Assembly: GCA_022264855.1 (NCBI GenBank) | Contig: JABYQU010000014.1 | Coordinates: 558,001-622,000, forward strand | Reading direction: 5' to 3' | DNA from: Lenzites betulinus | Taxonomy: Eukaryota > Basidiomycota > Agaricomycetes > Polyporales > Polyporaceae | Length of the DNA stretch: 64,000 nt | Shown: positions 32,301-41,200 of the stretch, piece after piece | How the letters are laid out: every line of letters begins with the position of its first letter | Numbering within the stretch: position 1 is the first letter of the stretch | Notes under the pieces: model-generated | What the model saw: only the letters and a program-made list of their open reading frames with translations | Databases searched by the model: none | Told to the model about the DNA's origin: nothing | Translations under genes and position numbers: made by a program

Positions 32301-34049
32301 AAGCCATATGGGCTACTCAATCCATTACCAGTCCCGAGTACACCCTGGGAGGCAGTCGGTATTGACTTTGTGGGCCCGCTACCTCCGTCAAAGAACCGAG
32401 ACGGGACATTCGATGCAATCACTACAATAATTGACTTACTTACCGGGATGGTACACTTGGTCCCTAGTCGCACTGATTACCGCGCACGCGACGTGGCCGA
32501 GCTAGTGTTTTCGGAGATCTATAAGCACCATGGGCTACCTAAGGCAATAATTAGTGATCGGGATGTTCTTTTTACAAGTACATTCTGGACGCACCTTCAT
32601 CGCCTGATCGGTGTTGAACTGCGCATGTCAAGCGCATATCACCCCGAGTCGGACGGTTCTACGGAGCGGGCTAATCGAACTATCTCACAGATGTTGCGTC
32701 AGTGTGTTGGTCCAGCGCAGCGCGATTGGGTCTCTAAACTACCTGCCATTGAGTTTGCCATTAACATGGCCCGTTCTGACTCAACCGGCTATGCGCCGTT
32801 CTTCTTGAATACAGGACGTATGCCGAGACCTATGATCTGGGACCATGCGTCTTCAGACGAATATCCGGGTGTGCGTGTCTATGCACAAAAAGTGAAGTCA
32901 GCTGTCATGGCTGCACATGACAGCCTGATTGCGGCGCGGGTCAAACATACCCGTGACGCCAACCGCCGGCGGCGACCCGCACCATTCACTGAGGGTGATC
33001 TGGTGTATGTTTCGATGAAGAACATATCTATACCTAAGGGGTTAGCACGTAAACTGGCCCCTAAGTATGTCGGTCCGTACCGAATCATCCGCGACTTCGG
33101 TAATAGCTCGTTTCGTATCGAATTGCCGCCCTCTCTGCATCGACGCGGCATCCATGATGTATTTCATGCTTCCTTGCTTCGTGTCCACGAGCCGAACGAC
33201 GACCGTCTATTCCCGGGACGGCTAGATACGCAGATTCTTGAGTTAGAGGATAGGGATAACGAATGGGCGATCAGTAAAATACTGACGCACCATGGCGACG
33301 GCCCTAGGGCACTGTTCGAGGCCGAGTGGAAGTCAGGCGATCGGACTTGGGTGCCCCTGTCTGCCGTAGCGCATCTGGAGGTGTTGAAACTGTATCTTGA
33401 GGCTCAGGGCGTCGACCAAGTTGAGGATTTGCCGTCGGGAACCGGTAATCCTCCCGATGATCCTCAGATATTCGTGGGCATGATCGACCTTATCTTGGAA
33501 GAGCTGGCCCGGCTGGATGGAGATATAAAGGAGGAGGCGGTTGTCAGCTCGAGTACACTTCGGGCCTCCACGCGACTCCGCACCTCTCTCGACCCTGCTC
33601 CAACCCTATCTCTCCCTCGATCTCCCGCCTCTTCTTATCCTCCCTCCATCCTATCGGTTCCTTCTTCCCATCCTCGCCATCCCTCTCGTTTACTCCGCGA
33701 CGTCAATGCCCGGGCCGCCCAGAGCGAAACGCGGTGTCCTGCCGGCTGGATTCAGCATCGACTCGGCGACCGGGGACATCCTCGCTACGGACCTCGCGGA
33801 CGACAATATCTATCGGTTTACCCGCGAACAAGTCAGACATATGCTCGCGATGGACGAAGCTCTCCGTCGACGCACCTTCGACCCCACCGAGTACCCCATA
33901 CAATCGGGTTATACGCGGTTCCGGACACTCTGGAAGCGGGACGCCTCGGTCTCCTGCGAGCTGGCTCCGTGGCCCGAGGACGGCTACAAGGGGGTCCTCC
34001 TTCCATCCATATCCCCGGCCCTGGTGCTACCTCGACGCGAGGACGATGA
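26352..34049 (+). CDS. Gag-pol polyprotein of element 1
   Basis: A single 2565-codon frame. An acidic, disordered N-terminus precedes a retrotransposon Gag domain (about residues 449-605; PEAYDGRADAQVF...). A CCHC zinc knuckle CFTCKKAGHYQRDC starts at residue 720. Aspartic protease active site LLDSG has its Asp at 1093. Reverse transcriptase has YLDD at 1413-1416; RNase H has TDGS with its Asp at 1567. The integrase has an H2C2 finger (HSLLAHLGSH...CDTCMTC) and a D,D35E core (Asp2005, Asp2069, Glu2105). A chromodomain-like segment (about 2304-2350; WKSGDRTWVPLSAVAHLEV) marks it as chromovirus-like. All catalytic residues looked for are present. The last 114 codons overlap ORF2 in another frame and are Arg/Pro-rich. 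Confidence 0.95.
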   Translation: MSSRYNLRRPRAASPPVTTPTTEDIPGEHLNSHSLSSDAPAGSSPLTSVVTPESPRLGAERRPGLTYSQVVASRSPSPSFNAGAETFGSEANNISHYDTPPPETEGTATEPVGRHPVTVEDVTDEDENGPWTPVVRRRRTRSTGSMPLPRDVPPRQHPRLSTAQQATVRKAEERLAQSEHEWIARRAATSLNAINRISSESTTSRGEGPSKPMPKGKTIDARNWGGINIPEHELDPEAQQRELGRYSPGRTSHNSIVDDYDSDEQHEMLDYWRTRKGAEPTGGSSSAALMQQIKRLQQELDALRKQTLDTEGVVTKPRNKQKKTARARRNSSGDEAVETAAARDPTHRINEHTKAPRRSSLRPVTQLAPGSYLGRAFEELIGGGSPGSGSSGSSSSSTSSSRSSETGCPTRARRSRRKDDSSSDSSDKDASAMHSKSKKKKLRLKPEKPEAYDGRADAQVFHKFMRQTIEYLSAFDVERNMLVSQASNFLKGDAYKFWVTSVESKAPRTWTLRRFFIELFNYCFPVDYRLQMREKLRTSSQRGRTVREYVHELESLFLMVGFVSDTEKVDKLWHGLNVSIQKELWKRELTPTSSSWEQVREAAELIEIADRVGQRLGNGGREPFSGYDRRNETTRSNNPRTREQRDNRRNLSPRTGRFSKPTATGSSGSNVDRRPRQDGRTFRTNDRSHGPGNGRSDGTSTVTSALSKEEKNDLAAAGKCFTCKKAGHYQRDCPTRSRVKSDKPGKPPGLTSYHMSVGRPDSAEELRALAEGTETTAGIDLFAIPYDVAPSEDEGDSDWDMDTPNPLALSLGDDERFGYIPVRIEFPATIAEGRERTALGDLYAQRAEEVLNRCGPYCCAEAHFDGEDTYDANVYRTAPLLHVIMHYRFDTLIESSRLKDPDFDLPRWYRQVVVHSFAPDHQPCYLSTHGEKMGNALAIGARRTLETVFPWPEGSCADVLRFTCVQRGGLVRVFDMYLSLAIDIPCHMLENIALDLPNYYAVHVRRYFRRPLFSLDDLCKELESIFSEADDVNDPVVCLELNAVGRMSAHEPTDRLVAIQRNAATARDFTRLIPEPVVVMVHINGHPARALLDSGSLSDFMSAKLAHQLGVPTFELEKPLPVHLAVQGSRAKINYGCRTILEYQRIKSERYFDVVNLLHYDLILGTPFLFQHKVAFSFNPTTIVVGSTKALPIEGKSVRVLQSHAAEILEDRLESARQDLREYAAPICKEASDSPLPPLRAINHRIPLIDEDKVYSWRPSKCPDALRPLWVEKRDAYLKSGRWRMTSARNTSPMLLLKKPRTGVKGIPPRLRVVCDLRERNANTKKVTSPLPDMEGILRRIARHPYRSLIDGKDAYEQIRVEPDHVQRTAMTTPDGNVVSLVLQQGDCNVVATYQSLMNHIFGPYIGVFLDVYLDDIAIYSDTLNDHVKHVHTVIDILRREQLYLSASKLHFLCREMKVLGRIVDDAGIRMDPDKVDSVTNWKVPTSKELLRGFLGSVGYLADDIATIRIPMGILTALTGTEVSFNWDFTHQRAFDEIRRLVQAHRDHHRVPLDYSPSAPPIWLVTDGSHGGIAGVVTQGDDFRRGRVAAFFSAKLSSAQMNYPVHEIEMLAGVEAMRRHRDILLGCAFTWVTDHKGLVHLLSQRNLSGRQARWLEHISEFNFRIEHVPGVENVLADALSRIYSNDQPGTVRAASEYAVYDEDEDLPMLLESHAISVPVLVEGEGRATADVSMAITHQHNPSSSQNRKRRTRRSEIASAETGRPETAAEFSKRVRLVLRGPRPRERAEGAGTSTIAPQRAQASPELASQELVSNGNAPDQPTDIPQQPEGEPDRPADPSQRPEGEPYKSYHKTPLQEPIIEHLAGSSNEIHLLDEIRHRYSEDAFFADIVKNPKQHKNFRVSDGLVVLKERERELLCIPGVIVNGRNAREIIISHAHSLLAHLGSHKTSSLLRDHVWWKTLLPDVQKYCDTCMTCRRSKPANQKPYGLLNPLPVPSTPWEAVGIDFVGPLPPSKNRDGTFDAITTIIDLLTGMVHLVPSRTDYRARDVAELVFSEIYKHHGLPKAIISDRDVLFTSTFWTHLHRLIGVELRMSSAYHPESDGSTERANRTISQMLRQCVGPAQRDWVSKLPAIEFAINMARSDSTGYAPFFLNTGRMPRPMIWDHASSDEYPGVRVYAQKVKSAVMAAHDSLIAARVKHTRDANRRRRPAPFTEGDLVYVSMKNISIPKGLARKLAPKYVGPYRIIRDFGNSSFRIELPPSLHRRGIHDVFHASLLRVHEPNDDRLFPGRLDTQILELEDRDNEWAISKILTHHGDGPRALFEAEWKSGDRTWVPLSAVAHLEVLKLYLEAQGVDQVEDLPSGTGNPPDDPQIFVGMIDLILEELARLDGDIKEEAVVSSSTLRASTRLRTSLDPAPTLSLPRSPASSYPPSILSVPSSHPRHPSRLLRDVNARAAQSETRCPAGWIQHRLGDRGHPRYGPRGRQYLSVYPRTSQTYARDGRSSPSTHLRPHRVPHTIGLYAVPDTLEAGRLGLLRAGSVARGRLQGGPPSIHIPGPGATSTRGR

Positions 34050-34446
34050 GTCTCAGAACCCTCAGACCTACCGGAAGCTCGTAACGGTCGCCGCCAATGC
34101 CTACCTCAGGGAGCAGGACGTCAAATCTTACCACGTCGGCAAGCGCTTGCAAACCAAGGCTTCTCGGAGCGCCGTCGCCGCTCCCCACTCCGAAGTGGCC
34201 CTGTCGGGGCCTACTCCACGTCCGGTCACTATCGCCACAGCTCCCCAGCCTCCTACTCCTGCAGTAACGCCGGTTGCGGGGCCTTCACGCTCCGGGGATG
34301 CTACTACCTCGGCGATGGCGCCCGCGATCTCAGCGACCCCTGCGGTTGTCACCGAGGACTCCAGGACTAGCTCCTCGGGACGCCGCGCCCCCCTCGAACC
34401 GGACATTTCGATGCAGGACGACCTCATCGACTATGACGGACCATAG
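33706..34446 (+). CDS. ORF2 of element 1, downstream accessory protein of unknown function
   Basis: ATG at 33706 opens 246 codons in the +1 frame relative to gag-pol, overlapping its end by 344 nt. The N-terminal half is globular-looking (GFSIDSATGDILATDLADD, IYRFTREQVRHMLAMDEALR, GYTRFRTLWKRD). The C-terminal half is Pro/Ala/Thr-rich and ends in an acidic DDLIDYDGP. No signal peptide or membrane helix follows this ATG, so despite its env-like position it does not look like an envelope protein. Compared with element 2 it lacks 70 codons in the middle. How it is translated is unknown; a separate message or frameshifting are both possible. Confidence 0.6.
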   Translation: MPGPPRAKRGVLPAGFSIDSATGDILATDLADDNIYRFTREQVRHMLAMDEALRRRTFDPTEYPIQSGYTRFRTLWKRDASVSCELAPWPEDGYKGVLLPSISPALVLPRREDDESQNPQTYRKLVTVAANAYLREQDVKSYHVGKRLQTKASRSAVAAPHSEVALSGPTPRPVTIATAPQPPTPAVTPVAGPSRSGDATTSAMAPAISATPAVVTEDSRTSSSGRRAPLEPDISMQDDLIDYDGP

Positions 34447-34466
34447 GCGATCATACGACGATCGCC
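34446..34466 (+). other. Perfect 7-bp stem hairpin just before the 3' LTR
   Basis: GGCGATC, loop ATACGAC, then GATCGCC, starting at the last base of the ORF2 stop codon and 10 bp ahead of the 3' LTR. The same dyad is kept in element 2 (25444-25464). A purine-rich GGAGGGCG follows and may be the polypurine tract. Confidence 0.5.
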
Positions 34467-34476
34467 GGAGGGCGTA

Positions 34477-34766
34477 TGTAACGACTCGATCAGAAACCCG
34501 GTTCCTATCTCACCGACTACTTATCCTACTTACAAACCGACCTACTACGCTCCTTACCCCGTTCTTACTCGTTCTCTTACCTTACCCCCGACACTCGTTA
34601 GTCAGCAGCCCCGTGACCTCTCAGATAGTATATAAGGCTTCTGGTTGTAAAGCGACAACCTCAGTGTTCTAGCAATCGACAGACCTTAGACCTGTCATTT
34701 CCTCGCTCGAACCTCTTCTCTCTCGTGTCGCGCCACCGGAGCGCTAGCCGATCCGCGAACGCGACA
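34477..34766 (+). repeat. 3' LTR of element 1
   Basis: 290 bp, TGTAACG...GCGACA, identical to the 5' LTR except G in place of A seven bases from its end. It abuts element 2 sequence at the GCTTC duplication. Confidence 0.9.
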
Positions 34767-34771
34767 GCTTC
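34767..34771. repeat. Target-site duplication GCTTC (right) of gypsy element 1
   Basis: Second copy of GCTTC (first at 25919-25923). Element 2 internal sequence continues from here. Confidence 0.9.
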
Positions 34772-35262
34772 GTAGCTGCGTGATGAGCGGCGACGGCGCT
34801 CCGAGAAGCCTTGGTTTGCAAGCGCTTGCCGACGTGGTAAGATTTGACGTCCTGCTCCCTGAGGTAGGCATTGGCGGCGACCGTTACGAGCTTCCGGTAG
34901 GTCTGAGGGTTCTGAGACTCATCGTCCTCGCGTCGAGGTAGCACCAGGGCCGGGGATATGGATGGAAGGAGGACCCCCTTGTAGCCGTCCTCGGGCCACG
35001 GAGCCAGCTCGCAGGAGACCGAGGCGTCCCGCTTCCAGAGTGTCCGGAACCGCGTATAACCCGATTGTATGGGGTACTCGGTGGGGTCGAAGGTGCGTCG
35101 ACGGAGAGCTTCGTCCATCGCGAGCATATGTCTGACTTGTTCGCGGGTAAACCGATAGATATTGTCGTCCGCGAGGTCCGTAGCGAGGATGTCCCCGGTC
35201 GCCGAGTCGATGCTGAATCCAGCCGGCAGGACACCGCGTTTCGCTCTGGGCGGCCCGGGCAT
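34767..35262 (-). pseudogene. Proximal half of element 2 ORF2, interrupted by element 1
   Basis: From the ATG at 35262 the minus strand reads the same protein as ORF2 of element 1 as far as KASRSAVAA, then HHAATK..., and then runs into the LTR of element 1. The remainder is at 25464-25923. Element 2 therefore no longer encodes a whole ORF2. Confidence 0.75.
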
Positions 35263-38200
35263 TGACGTCGCGGAGTAAACGAGAGGGATGGCGAGGATGG
35301 GAAGAAGGAACCGATAGGATGGAGGGAGGATAAGAAGAGGCGGGAGATCGAGGGAGAGATAGGGTTGGAGCAGGGTCGAGAGAGGTGCGGAGTCGCGTGG
35401 AGGCCCGAAGTGTACTCGAGCTGACAACCGCCTCCTCCTTTATATCTCCATCCAGCCGGGCCAGCTCTTCCAAGATAAGGTCGATCATGCCCACGAATAT
35501 CTGAGGATCATCGGGAGGATTACCGGTTCCCGACGGCAAATCCTCAACTTGGTCGACGCCCTGAGCCTCAAGATACAGTTTCAACACCTCCAGATGCGCT
35601 ACGGCAGACAGGGGCACCCAAGTCCGATCGCCTGACTTCCACTCGGCCTCGAACAGTGCCCTAGGGCCGTCGCCATGGTGCGTCAGTATTTTACTGATCG
35701 CCCATTCGTTATCCCTATCCTCTAACTCAAGAATCTGCGTATCTAGCCGTCCCGGGAATAGACGGTCGTCGTTCGGCTCGTGGACACGAAGCAAGGAAGC
35801 ATGAAATACATCATGGATGCCGCGTCGATGCAGAGAGGGCGGCAATTCGATACGAAACGAGCTATTACCGAAGTCGCGGATGATTCGGTACGGACCGACA
35901 TACTTAGGGGCCAGTTTACGTGCTAACCCCTTAGGTATAGATATGTTCTTCATCGAAACATACACCAGATCACCCTCAGTGAATGGTGCGGGTCGCCGCC
36001 GGCGGTTGGCGTCACGGGTATGTTTGACCCGCGCCGCAATCAGGCTGTCATGTGCAGCCATGACAGCTGACTTCACTTTTTGTGCATAGACACGCACACC
36101 CGGATATTCGTCTGAAGACGCATGGTCCCAGATCATAGGTCTCGGCATACGTCCTGTATTCAAGAAGAACGGCGCATAGCCGGTTGAGTCAGAACGGGCC
36201 ATGTTAATGGCAAACTCAATGGCAGGTAGTTTAGAGACCCAATCGCGCTGCGCTGGACCAACACACTGACGCAACATCTGTGAGATAGTTCGATTAGCCC
36301 GCTCCGTAGAACCGTCCGACTCGGGGTGATATGCGCTTGACATGCGCAGTTCAACACCGATCAGGCGATGAAGGTGCGTCCAGAATGTACTTGTAAAAAG
36401 AACATCCCGATCACTAATTATTGCCTTAGGTAGCCCATGGTGCTTATAGATCTCCGAAAACACTAGCTCGGCCACGTCGCGTGCGCGGTAATCAGTGCGA
36501 CTAGGGACCAAGTGTACCATCCCGGTAAGTAAGTCAATTATTGTAGTGATTGCATCGAATGTCCCGTCTCGGTTCTTTGACGGAGGTAGCGGGCCCACAA
36601 AGTCAATACCGACTGCCTCCCAGGGTGTACTCGGGACTGGTAATGGATTGAGTAGCCCATATGGCTTCTGGTTGGCTGGTTTGCTGCGCCGGCACGTCAT
36701 GCAGGTGTCACAGTATTTCTGCACGTCAGGGAGCAGCGTTTTCCACCATACATGATCCCTGAGGAGGCTTGACGTTTTGTGCGACCCCAGATGTGCAAGG
36801 AGTGAGTGCGCGTGAGAGATTATGATCTCACGAGCATTCCGTCCATTAACTATGACTCCTGGGATACATAGCAGCTCGCGCTCGCGCTCCTTTAGTACTA
36901 CAAGACCATCACTGACACGGAAATTCTTGTGCTGCTTAGGGTTCTTTACAATGTCTGCAAAGAACGCGTCCTCGCTGTATCGGTGACGGATTTCATCCAG
37001 TAAGTGTATTTCATTGGATGATCCCGCTAGATGCTCAATAATTGGTTCCTGCAGCGGCGTCTTATGGTACGACTTGTACGGCTCGCCCTCCGGCCTTTGC
37101 GATGGGTCCGCCGGACGGTCTGGCTCTCCCTCCGGCTGTTGTGGTATGTCAGTCGGCTGGTCTGGTGCGTTACCATTGCTGACAAGTTCCTGGCTAGCCA
37201 GTTCTGGTGATGCCTGTGCTCGTTGGGGAGCTATGGTGCTCGTCCCTGCGCCCTCCGCTCGTTCTCGTGGCCGCGGGCCTCGCAGGACGAGCCGAACACG
37301 CTTAGAGAACTCAGCTGCCGTCTCCGGACGGCCAGTTTCAGCCGAAGCGATTTCAGAGCGCCTCGTACGCCGTTTGCGATTCTGACTGCTCGAAGGGTTA
37401 TGCTGGTGTGTAATGGCCATGGAGACATCTGCCGTGGCACGTCCTTCGCCCTCGACGAGGACCGGCACCGAGATAGCATGCGACTCAAGCAACATTGGTA
37501 GGTCTTCGTCCTCATCATATACAGCATATTCTGACGCTGCACGTACAGTACCAGGCTGATCATTGGAGTAAATCCGAGATAGTGCATCGGCAAGCACATT
37601 TTCGACACCCGGTACGTGCTCAATTCGAAAATTAAACTCAGAGATATGCTCAAGCCAGCGCGCTTGGCGTCCCGATAAGTTACGTTGACTAAGCAGGTGA
37701 ACAAGACCTTTATGGTCGGTTACCCAGGTAAATGCGCATCCCAGGAGAATGTCGCGGTGGCGGCGCATAGCCTCAACTCCTGCTAACATCTCAATTTCAT
37801 GCACAGGGTAGTTCATCTGTGCTGACGACAATTTCGCGGAGAAGAATGCAGCAACGCGGCCACGGCGGAAATCGTCGCCCTGTGTCACTACACCTGCGAT
37901 GCCGCCATGTGATCCATCCGTCACCAGCCATATTGGAGGCGCCGACGGCGAGTAATCTAGCGGTACTCGGTGATGATCTCGGTGAGCCTGAACCAGCCGT
38001 CGAATCTCATCGAATGCACGCTGATGGGTAAAGTCCCAGTTGAAGGACACTTCGGTTCCCGTCAGGGCTGTAAGGATGCCCATCGGAATCCGGATCGTTG
38101 CAATGTCATCAGCAAGGTAACCGACAGAGCCCAGGAAGCCTCGCAGAAGCTCCTTGCTTGTCGGAACCTTCCAATTTGTTACAGAGTCAACCTTGTCCGG

Positions 38201-41200
38201 ATCCATTCGTATCCCGGCGTCATCTACGATGCGGCCCAGAACCTTCATTTCACGGCACAGGAAATGCAGCTTACTTGCACTAAGGTAGAGTTGCTCACGC
38301 CGGAGAATATCAATAACGGTATGGACGTGCTTAACATGATCGTTCAGGGTGTCCGAATAAATGGCAATATCGTCAAGGTAGACATCAAGAAAAACACCGA
38401 TATATGGGCCAAAAATATGGTTCATTAGGCTCTGGTAAGTTGCTACCACATTACAATCGCCTTGCTGTAGTACGAGGCTGACAACATTTCCGTCAGGTGT
38501 GGTCATAGCCGTTCGCTGAACATGATCCGGTTCCACTCGAATCTGCTCGTATGCATCCTTGCCATCGATGAGTGACCGGTATGGGTGTCGCGCTATGCGC
38601 CGTAATATTCCTTCCATATCAGGCAAAGGTGAGGTCACTTTCTTCGTATTTGCATTCCGCTCACGAAGATCACATACCACACGTAGTCGAGGCGGGATCC
38701 CTTTTACGCCCGTTCTGGGCTTCTTCAAGAGGAGCATTGGTGAAGTGTTCCTGGCACTCGTCATCCGCCAGCGGCCGGATTTGAGGTACGCGTCCCGCTT
38801 CTCGACCCACAGGGGTCGCAGAGCATCGGGGCATTTGGACGGTCGCCAAGAGTAGACCTTGTCCTCGTCTATGAGAGGAATACGATGGTTGATGGCGCGA
38901 AGCGGGGGCAACGGTGAGTCACTCGCTTCCTTGCAGATGGGCGCCGCATACTCACGAAGATCCTGTCGTGCGGACTCGAGTCGATCCTCTAGAATTTCGG
39001 CGGCATGTGACTGAAGTACACGGACAGACTTGCCCTCAATAGGCAACGCCTTCGTGCTTCCAACCACAATAGTTGTGGGATTGAAGCTAAACGCCACCTT
39101 ATGCTGAAACAGAAAAGGTGTTCCAAGGATCAGATCATAGTGTAGTAAGTTAACAACGTCAAAATAGCGCTCAGACTTAATCCGCTGATATTCGAGGATA
39201 GTACGGCATCCGTAGTTGATCTTTGCTCGGGACCCCTGCACGGCCAGGTGCACCGGCAGCGGTTTCTCTAGTTCAAACGTGGGTACTCCCAGTTGATGCG
39301 CGAGTTTTGCTGACATGAAATCGGATAGTGAACCCGAGTCCAGGAGTGCCCGTGCGGGGTGTCCATTGATGTGAACCATGACCACTACAGGTTCTGGGAT
39401 CAGGCGAGTGAAGTCACGGGCCGTTGCGGCATTGCGCTGGATGGCCACTAGGCGATCCGTAGGTTCATGTGCAGACATGCGACCGACTGCGTTCAGTTCA
39501 AGGCAAACGACTGGGTCGTTCACGTCGTCTGCTTCCGAAAATATGGACTCTAGCTCCTTGCACAGGTCATCAAGTGAGAATAATGGGCGCCGAAAGTAGC
39601 GTCGCACGTGAACTGCATAATAATTTGGTAAGTCCAATGCAATGTTCTCGAGCATATGACATGGAATATCAATTGCCAGGCTCAGGTACATGTCGAAGAC
39701 CCGTACGAGCCCTCCACGCTGCACACATGTGAACCGCAAGACATCTGCGCAAGATCCCTCCGGCCATGGGAAGACCGTTTCCAGAGTACGTCGCGCACCT
39801 ATGGCTAGTGCATTGCCCATTTTCTCACCATGGGTCGATAGGTAGCACGGCTGATGATCGGGTGCAAACGAATGTACGACTACTTGTCGGTACCATCGTG
39901 GTAAGTCAAAATCTGGATCCTTCAAACGGGAGGACTCGATTAACGTGTCAAAGCGGTAGTGCATAATGACATGCAAGAGCGGCGCGGTGCGGTAAACATT
40001 CGCATCATATGTATCTTCACCATCAAAGTGAGCTTCCGCACAACAGTACGGGCCGCAACGGTTCAAGACTTCCTCGGCCCGTTGAGCATACAGATCCCCG
40101 AGCGCTGTTCGCTCCCGTCCCTCAGCTATTGTGGCAGGGAACTCAATGCGCACAGGTATGTACCCGAACCGTTCATCGTCACCCAAGGATAATGCTAATG
40201 GATTTGGTGTGTCCATATCCCAATCTGAGTCGCCCTCATCCTCAGAGGGTGCAACGTCATACGGAATTGCAAAAAGGTCAATCCCGGCAGTCGTCTCGGT
40301 ACCTTCCGCCAGTGCACGAAGCTCCTCAGCGCTGTCAGGACGCCCCACACTCATGTGGTAGGAGGTCAGCCCCGGAGGCTTTCCTGGCTTATCGGATTTC
40401 ACACGGCTGCGTGTAGGACAGTCTCGCTGGTAATGTCCGGCCTTCTTACAGGTGAAGCACTTCCCTGCCGCAGCTAAGTCATTCTTTTCTTCCTTAGAGA
40501 GAGCTGATGTGACCGTACTGGTGCCATCAGAGCGGCCATTCCCAGGCCCGTGTGATCGGTCATTCGTTCGGAATGTACGTCCATCCTGTCGGGGTCGGCG
40601 GTCAACATTACTGCCACTACTTCCCGTGGCAGTTGGCTTTGAGAAACGACCTGTCCTGGGACTCAAGTTGCGCCGATTATCGCGCTGTTCACGAGTCCGC
40701 GGGTTATTACTTCGCGTGGTTTCGTTTCGTCGGTCATATCCCGAGAAAGGCTCGCGCCCTCCATTTCCGAGGCGCTGCCCGACTCGGTCGGCTATTTCGA
40801 TCAGCTCCGCGGCCTCGCGAACTTGTTCCCATGAGGAACTAGTCGGCGTGAGTTCTCTTTTCCAGAGTTCCTTTTGGATACTAACGTTCAGACCGTGCCA
40901 TAGCTTATCAACCTTCTCGGTGTCTGAAACAAACCCGACCATGAGGAACAAGCTTTCCAGCTCGTGCACATATTCTCGGACAGTTCTTCCGCGCTGAGAG
41001 CTTGTTCGCAGCTTCTCACGCATCTGCAGACGGTAGTCAACCGGAAAACAATAATTGAATAGTTCAATGAAGAACCGACGCAGCGTCCAGGTGCGCGGGG
41101 CTTTCGACTCGACGGATGTTACCCAGAACTTGTACGCATCGCCCTTCAAGAAGTTCGACGCTTGTGACACAAGCATATTCCGTTCGACGTCAAAGGCCGA

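Larger units (their letters stand above)
25924..34766 (+). mobile_element. Ty3/gypsy chromovirus-like element 1, complete, nested in element 2
   Basis: The 8843-bp element has 290-bp LTRs (25924-26213, 34477-34766), GCTTC target duplications, an intact 2565-codon gag-pol frame and a downstream overlapping ORF2. Compared with element 2 it lacks 210 bp in ORF2. The loss lies between two GCCGCT repeats and keeps the frame. LTRs differ by one base, implying a young insertion. No clear tRNA primer site could be assigned after the 5' LTR (TCTTTTTGACAGCACAG). Confidence 0.92.

Noticed and set aside
33541..33705. Longer ORF2 with a hydrophobic N-terminal segment (LLILPPSYRFLLPILAIPLVY)
   Set aside because: The frame there opens at a TTG codon, not ATG, and this stretch overlaps gag-pol. 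The first ATG is at 33706, which excludes the hydrophobic part, so an env-like reading is not supported.
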